Positions 45,101 through 54,100 of a DNA stretch of 64,000 nt are shown here, piece after piece. The stretch lies in NCBI GenBank assembly GCA_964403285.1, contig CAYOFG010000003.1:1-64000 (forward strand). Direction: 5' to 3'. How positions within the stretch are numbered: position 1 is the first letter of the stretch; each line of letters begins with the position of its first letter. Origin of the DNA: WVXT01 sp964403285. Lineage in GTDB: Bacteria; UBA6262; WVXT01. The notes below the pieces were generated by a model that worked only from the letters and a program-made list of their open reading frames with translations, did no database searches and was not told the origin of the DNA. Both the position numbers and the translations under genes were made by a program.

Positions 45101-48100
45101 ACTATTAGAGCCTTAATCCAGGAAAAATCTAAAAGACATCATAAAGACTACGAGGCAGAACTTAAGAAATTATTTGCTAATGTACCGCAATCTGCTAAGG
45201 ATATAGAAAAGATAATTGAGACCTTGAATCTATTTGAGAGAGTAGAACCTACAAAACTTCACGCTGCGAAATTATCCATATTAGAGGAATTTGAACAATT
45301 AAACCAGTTCAGAGAAATTGCAGAACAAGCTATATTAAATGGTCAAATAGCACTAGAGGGTGTCTATGCAGGTGCAGCTACAAGAATGGGTAAAGGGGCA
45401 TTATATCCATTAGACCCATGGGAAGTAGTGGAAGATGAAATTAAGAAAGGTAAGGATTATTCTATCCCCACCGATGCGTTAAGAGGAATTGGTCTTGGTC
45501 CAAGACAGCTTATTCAACTGAGAATATCCTTAGAGGAACTTGCTACAAGATACAATAAAGATATAGATGGGCTATTATCTAAGTTCAAAATAGTCCTGCA
45601 CATAAACTCGCAGATTGAGCCGGTTGTAAAAGAAGACCTGATTGAACATAGTTTCTATGGGTTTAAGCCCGAAAATATCATAATAGTAGTCCAGCCAATG
45701 TTACCAGGATGGTATATAGACTCTCAAGGCAATATAAGAATTGATACCCGTAGCAAATTATATCCCTATAACCACGGCTGGGCAAGGATGCAGCTTGGCT
45801 GGAAGAATCAGGCATATACCTTAGACAAAAATCGTCAAATCCACAACATAGAAGAATCTGTAATCGCTTACCTAATAGATAAAGGCGTAGAATATCTGTG
45901 TTTAAATAGAATTAATGACTTAGACCGCATCTCACCTCAAGGTGTAGATATAGAGCTCCTCGCCTTGGGAATATATCTAATGACCAAAAAGGGCTTTAAC
46001 CTAATAGTAGAACTGGTAGGTAATCCCGAGGGACAAAAAGGCGGCCTTGGCTTACGGATAGGGAATAGGAAAGAGATGCTTCTAATAGAAGGTCTTAATG
46101 CCAATTCCAAAGAGTTAAAGGATAGATTTGCTTATTTAACAAAAAAGGCGCAAAAAAAAGGCTTGCCAGGGTTACCTTACAATGCAATGAGACAGATTGA
46201 GGCTATTAAAAAGACCCGTGTTCCAATGGAGCAAGGCCTACCATTAAGCATAACACTAAGAGATGACAAAAGAATCTATGTAGAAGTGCCTGTTGGGGAT
46301 GAAACCCAGGTACAAGGAGTAAGGCCAAGGGCAGTAATGAGACGTAAGGATAGATTCGCCCCTGTACAAACCCAGGGCGAACTCATTTATGATTTCAAAG
46401 CGCCAAAAGATGTACCCCAGGCAACAAAATTTCTCTCTGAGCAAGATAAACAGCCACGATTTAGAAAATTGGTAAGAGATCTGAGATTTATAAATTCCGA
46501 GGAGAATATAGGAGAAGCTATCAAGAAAGATTTAGATAGAATTCCTCCTGCAAAAGAGTCTTCTATTATAGGCGATATCTCTGATTTATCAGAAGCCCGA
46601 CCAGAAGTAACGGTTATAACTGGTTGGCTAAAGAAAAATATTGAAAAGGTTAGTGACCAAGAATTAAATTTTGTCTTATCTATCTTAAGAGAGCAGTTAC
46701 TAAAATTAAAGATAAATCAAAAAGAAATAGACAGAGTAATCGCGGGGATAAGGTCAGACAAAGGTAGAAAATTAGAAGATACCGAATATGTAAAATATTT
46801 CAAAGGGGAATCAGCGGATATTGTAGACGAGGAAGATAAAACAGTTGCCGTAACAGAAATAGGCTTTGCCCATCTTTTAGGACTAAGACATAGAACTGCT
46901 AATGCATTTGTGTTGACCCCGGAAGGAAAGATTTTATTGCAAAGGAGAGCTCCTGGACAAAGAAAATATCAGTTCTATCTTTCCATATTCGGAGGGCATT
47001 TAAAAGCAGGTCAAAGCTATGAAGAAGGTATAAGAGAGGAATTAGAACAAGAATTGGGTCTGTCTCATTCTCCAAGAGGAATCTTTGTCCGATTAGGAAA
47101 AGAATCCTACGAAGTACCTGGAGATAACAACATAGAAAAGAGAGCATTATATGCTTATTTTATTACTCCAGAAGAATATGAGGAGATAAAGAAAGTAGCA
47201 AGTAATTTGAATAATAAGAAAAAAGAAATGACAAAAGTTGAATTTGAAGATTGGCTTAGGAAAGGACAGGCCAGACAACCTGGCTTTAAAGAGATTTGGG
47301 GTTATTATGACAGGGATATTCAGGACATTACCGAAGCCCATAGGGAAATTCATTTCGTTGAAGATGATAGACAAAAAATGGAACTGCACCATCTTGAACT
47401 TTCAGATGAATTTAAGAACGGTGAGATATGGACCTCTAATGCTTATTTTACTCCTGATTTATTAAATAGAATAGTCAAAAATAGAGAGAATTTGTCTAAC
47501 TTACAAAAAGAAATTGAAAGATTCAATCAAATAATTTCAGTAATTGGTACAGATTGGCAAGAATACTTACCAGGTGGATTCAGGAGAGAAGGATTTATCA
47601 TTGCAGATCAAGGCAATCCCAAAATTCATTACATGAATTTCCGGTTCAATGTAGGCTTTGGCTACAGGGATATTTTTGTTGTCCGAGATAGAGATGAAGA
47701 TACAGGGGCTTATGAAATATTTATTTCTGATAGTTGGCTTAATTCAGCAGTGGGAGCTGGATTTAGTATTAAAGATAAGGAAAGATATAAAAAAGCCGTA
47801 ATAGCATTATTCTTAAATCATCCCGAGCTGACTGAGGAAGAGTTCTATAGCAGGATTTTGGTTTTAAGAAAGACTATTTTTAAGGATAAAGCGGGTGTTT
47901 TAGTTAAAGAAGGAAACAAGAGAGTTCCTAAGACATTTAAAGAATTAGATGCGACTGTTGCTATAGATAGAGCAGAGAGCATCAAGAATCTATTTAGTTT
48001 AATTGCGCAAAAGGATTGGCAACAAAGAGTAAGAATTTCTTGTCTGGCCGAATTTACCAATGATACAGGTAAAATCGAGGAAGGCTTAAAAGTAGAACCA

Positions 48101-51100
48101 GTTGTTGATGATTCGCAAGATTTTATTGAAAGAGTTACCAATGTAGAAAAACCTGTTAACTATGTCCATTTTGTAGGTTCAGCTGCGAGCCTACCTATGG
48201 ATTTGGAGATCTTTGCAGATTTAGTTATAAAGGAATGGAGGTCAAAAACAGGCTTATCTTTGGAACAACTAAAAAGAAAAGGTTTTAAGATTACTTTTGT
48301 AATCAAGGAAGAAAGATTGGTAAGCAAAGAAGATAGCCGTCTTACCGATTTTAACTCTTGTTCTATCGAAGGGACTATGCAAGATATTGAGGAGCTTCTT
48401 AAGTTAAATGAATTTAAAGAGGTAAAAGCAGCAAAAGATAATGGAATATTTGAAATTATCCGCAGTGGCTCCAATGGAATAGGGACAGATTTAAGACAGG
48501 CAAACCCTGAACTTTTAAAATTACTAATGGAGATAAAAGGATATCAAGAAAATCTAGAAAGTAAAAAGACAGGTTTGGTTAGTTTAAAAGGTGAGGAGAA
48601 TAATATTACTATCAATCTTTTAAATTTAGACCATTATCGTTTCTTCCTGTCCTGGCAACCTAAGACTCAATTTGCTACTGACTTTATGTATGATAAAGAA
48701 AAACAGGCTGTGCCGCCGCTGGTTATATTACGAGTCCCTGCTGGAATAGAGGTATTCAAAGAACTATGCCCCAAGAGAGTTAGACGATTAACAGTGAGCC
48801 AGTATGTAGAGGCACGGAATATTTTAGATAAAGAAGGGATAAATGAATCTGAATTCAGAAAGAAAGTAGAAAAAATTAGAGAAAAGACAGGGAAATATTT
48901 AACTGTTGCCGAAGCTCTTGTGCCTGAAGTTCTTTTAAATAAACCTCTACGCACCAGCATTAAAAGGTGGAAATTGCTTAAACATATTTCTGCTTCTAAA
49001 TATAATGCCTTTCAGGCACTGATAGATAAATACAGAGAATTAAAGCAGGGATTTAGTAAGCAGGTAGCTAAGAGTTTGGGAGGTCGATATTCTAAATCCA
49101 CAGTCTATCTTTATTCTTCGAAATCCGGACCAATAGAGGTTACCGAGAAACATGAGAAGAATAGCATTGGTAGTACTATGGTCCATTATTTCAGCCTGCC
49201 TTTGGATACACTAAAATCTTATGGAGGCATAGTTCCGGTTTTTGCCAGGGAATTTGATGACATGTTAACTTCTCCGAAGAAGGTAGCTAAGGAAAGAAGG
49301 TACAATAATAGTTTTATAATTAATGGTCTTTATTTCTGGACTCGTCCTTTGATGGATGCCTATAACAAATGCAGAGAGTTCAGGCCCTGGGAAAAAATAG
49401 AAGAATATGGCTATTATGTTGGTGGATATATTGATAAGGGAGAAGTAAAGTCCATACCGCCGTATAGGAAAGGGTATGTAGCAAGTAAAAATGGAGAGTT
49501 AATCTTTGGAAGGTGGGAATTAAAGACGGGTACTCTTTCTATAAATGGACAAGATATAACCTGGAGTGAAAAAGATGTCAATCCTATAGATGGAGATCGA
49601 CCTGTGGAAGTCTATACACCGATGCATTATGATAATCTCCGGGAAGGCAAGGGTAAAGGAAGGTGTGTGTTAGTAAAAGAAGATGGTGAGATAGAATTAG
49701 CGATAAATGAAATTAAAGATAAAACTCCCGGTGTAGGCACTCGCTTTGGTGATAATAAATTTGAAATCAGAGTAGGTGAAGAAAGGTACAACCTCATAGT
49801 GATTGGTACCGAGATTAAACATATCATCTTTGGTGACGTATTTATTCCCTCTACAGGAATTGTGATATCGTTAGATGAGAATACATTTAATGCTCTATTT
49901 AAGAATAAAATAGTTAAAGACCGCACAGAAATAAGAAAATCGAAGGACGGAAAAGAGGAGAAATGGGTTATCTATAAATGGAAGGATAAGCAAAAACCAA
50001 AAGCTTTCTTTGATTTAGAGTTACCTGAAGAACTAAAAGGTGCGGATTGGTGCTTAGGAGGGTGCGCTCTTATTGCCGATAAAGGTGTTTTTCCCTCTAC
50101 CTACGAAAGATTAAACGAGATTCTCGAAGCCCAAGGCTGGTTTAATCCATTATCTAAGAAGACCCAAGAGACATCCGTAGAGAAGATCTGGGTACAGCCG
50201 AGGGCTGGAATGGGCTTAAGTGAAGATGGCCGATTCTTTGCTATCGCCTATGATGGCAGGCAGGTAGATAGCTTAGGAGCTAATTTGGGCCAGATGCTAA
50301 AAATTGCTGAACGCAATTTCGGTAAAATAAAATACCTGATTAATCTTGACAGTGGCGCTTCTGTATCGATGAGCTTTGTTGACCAGACGGGAAACTTTAT
50401 TACTGTGAATACCTGCACTGAAGTACCTAATGAGACGGCTACCGAGCAATTAAGGGCAATTAATTCTATGTTTGTGATAGCCAAGCCCCTAAGCTCCTCT
50501 GACTCAGATGATGTTTTACTGGTAGTTGAAGAACATCAGGAAATAGTTGATGTTTTGAGGAAGATAGGAAATAAAGATTTAGTTGTGCTTAATTTTGATT
50601 TTGATGCGGATAAAGGTCGCTTGGATGAATCCCGTCCTTTATTTGAAGGCAATTGGGCTACATTAGTTGAGCGAGAAAATCTTGCTAAGGAAGTTGTGCA
50701 GATTCCACCGAAGGAAAAAGGCGAAGGCGCGGTTGACTTAAGTAGATTTAAAGGGAAAACAGTCTTGGTAACTATCTGTGGCGATTTCTTTTCCAGAGTT
50801 ATTCGCGATGGAAGCCTGGTGTTCCCAAATAATATTATGGGCGTAGACTATCATCATCAGCAAGGGGCTATAAATAAAAAAATGAGAGAAGAGATAGTCA
50901 AGCGTCTACAGGAGATTGGTATAAAGGTTTTAAAACCAGTTATTTTTAGCCGCTCCAGAAATTATATATTTGATAGGGAAGGATATAGTGATGATGTTGC
51001 GGCCAGGGTCAGGAAGGAATTTAGTGATTTCTTTACTCCGCGACAAGGCGTGGACAAGGGAATCGCACCTTATCTTGAAAAAGCACTGTCATTGGCAAAA

Positions 51101-54100
51101 AAAAGAGGTCTTACTCAATCGGAGTTAAATAAGGTTAATGAAATATTAGAATACGCAGCAAGAGGTATAGAAAAAAATCTCAGGCAACAGTTTAAAGAAG
51201 GAAAAATAACAGAGAAGAATTATCTAAAAGGGCTTCAGAATATCATAGTTAAGTTAGCAGATTGGTATAGCGATCCATATAAAGAGGAAACGACCAAGCG
51301 AGGCATAGAAAGAGCTGTTAAGGCAACACGATGGCCGGACATTGGGAATGCATATTTTGATGATATGGGATTTGGTACAGCTGGTGTTAGAGATAAATTC
51401 GCCTTAGGAAGAGATTTTAATTTAATGGTAAAAGAAAGTCGGAAAGGAAAAGGTCTTAAGGCAGAGATATTAAAGGGAACTAATATTTTTAATGATGAAG
51501 TAGTGAAATGTTTTACAGCAGGGGTGGTGAAGTGGTTCATAAGAGCTAAAAAACAGGAAGGTAAAAAGACCAGTGATGTCAAAATGGCTGTTGCCTATGA
51601 CAGTAGAATTGCTGGTAGCGAATTTGCAGACCTCATTAAAAGGATAGGCTTGGCTTACGGGATAAAAGTTTATATTTCTGATGAAGCTATGCCTTTGCCT
51701 GAATTCTCCTGCTCTATTCGTAAATTGGGATTGGATTTTGGTTTATTTATATCCGCAAGTTATAATCCTAAGGAATACAATGGTCTTAAGATTATTGATG
51801 GAACAGGCGCACAATTGGGCGCGGATGAAAAGATTCGTGAAGAAGTTGAAATAGAAGTAAGGAAAACAACTACAAAAGAAGTTGTTAAAAAACTTCAAAA
51901 GCTACCAGAAGAGATACCTGATGACCACGTTGTCTTTATGGGTGGAGATGAGAAGTTAGAAGGCGTGGATTATGGAAATCATAGACTTGTTGATACCCAT
52001 AGTATACACATAGAGAGTGTCCTAAAACATATAAAGGATCAAGAAACCGTTAGAAAGTATGCCCCTGAATTAAATGTCTTGTATTGTGCTTTCTATGGTG
52101 CAGGAAGAAAGTCAGCTCCTCGTTTAATGAGAACTATAGGCATTGGAAGCGTAGAATCTATTGGAACAATGGATAAATTAGATGGCACATTTCCTGCTCT
52201 TAAGCCTCCAAATGATACTCCAGACCCTGCGCTCGTAAAACCATGGAAAGTAGCGCTCCAAGAATTTGTTGATAAAGAAAGTGAAGAGGCTCTTGCCCAA
52301 GAAACTATTTTCTTATCCAATGATCCAGATGCTGATAGATTTGGATTGGTAATCAGAGTTCCTGTGGAAGAGATACCTGATGATGAACAGGTTGCCGAGT
52401 TTATGGGTATAGCCTGGAAACTTTCACCTGACTTACAAAAGAAGTATGGATTTGGAGGTTTTCGGGTAGTCCCTCCAAACGAGTGGGGCACTATGATTAC
52501 TTGGTACGATTTAATGAAGATGACACAAAAAGGTAAAGAAAGAATAGAAAATGCTGAAAAATTAAGTGTGGCATTGAGTCATGTTACTTCCGATGTCCTG
52601 GTAAAAACTGCCAAGAAATCAGGGATTAGGACAGAAATAAAACCTGTTGGTGTTGACCAATTAGCAGATTACATAGCTAAGGAAGAGAAACAAGGAAGAA
52701 AAGTTGTATCTGCTATTGAGGAAAGCGGGACTTACGCTACCAGTAATCATATATTAGATAAAGACGGCTTTCTCGCCGGTATACGAATATTAGAGATAGC
52801 CTGCTATGCCAGGTCAAAAGGTCTTACTTTAAATGATTTATTAAATAATATTTTTTTAGACCCGGATATAGGATATTTTGCAACGACAAACCAGCCACTT
52901 GAATTTGAGCGTAGTATAACAGGAGAGGACAGGCGCATAGGTATAGTAAAATGGCTGCAAAATGAACTTAAGCCTTTTGTAAATAAAAGGGCTGAGGCTG
53001 GCACTCCCATTGTCGTTGCCGGAGAGAAAGTTTTGGCAGCGGATGAGCAAGAGGAATATCTTACCAAGAAATATGATAAACGATTAGATTATCCTGGCTT
53101 TCCAGATGCTGGAATTAGGTTTTACTTTAATAAAGCTAAAACAAATTACATTACCATAAGACCCTCTGGAAGTGAACCCAAGATAAGATTTTATGTTGAA
53201 TTACTAGGAGAAGGCATAAATAAGAACAATCTGATTAGAAAGAAGAAAGAAATCTATGCTCACATAGTAGAAATTGTTAAAGAATGGAAAGATATAGCAC
53301 AATCTATGGACCTAAGTCGAATAGAAAAACAGACCACCGAAGAAAATTCAACCAGCACCTCATCTAAAAGGATGCTTTCTAATTTTGGAACACCTGGGAT
53401 TCTTAATAATATCTTGATTTTAAGTATAATTTTCATTCCAGCGATGGTTATACACGAAATTGCCCATTTTGTTGTTGCAATAATATTTAGAATGCAACCA
53501 CGTTTTGTAGTTAGTTGGGAAACGATAAGAGGAAGAAAGATATTTCCCACATTTGCCATAAGGGCTACCACTTTAAAGGAAAGCTACAAGAACATAGCTT
53601 ATGTGTTTGCCGGTCCATTAGCACAAGCGCTTTTTGGCATAGGATTGCTATTTTTAGCAAATATCAGAGGGCTTGATAATATTTTTGCGGCATACATATA
53701 TTGGGGTGGACTACTCATAGCGGTACACGCTTTCTTGGGTAACTGGTCTGATATGCACAAAATTAAAAAATGGGGCCAGGTACATTTTTCCAGAAAAAGG
53801 GGACAGGTACTTTTTTCATCGCGGAAATGGGGACAAGTAGAATTTCCATTTGAGGATGGCGCAGGTCTAGAGATTGTGTGGCAGGTTGTGAAGTCTTCGT
53901 TAGATAGGGGAAGAGGGTTTGTTGCAGCTATTTTCCATAAGCCTTCAAAGAGGACAGAACTGAGGATGAGCTGGCTTGGTCCACGGGAAGAATTATCTGA
54001 GGAAAAGATTACAGAGATAGTGGGACTTGCCAGGCGGTTATTGGTGAAGGAAGGTTCTTATCAGGAAAATCCAGAGATTAGACAATTGTTGGCGTGGACA

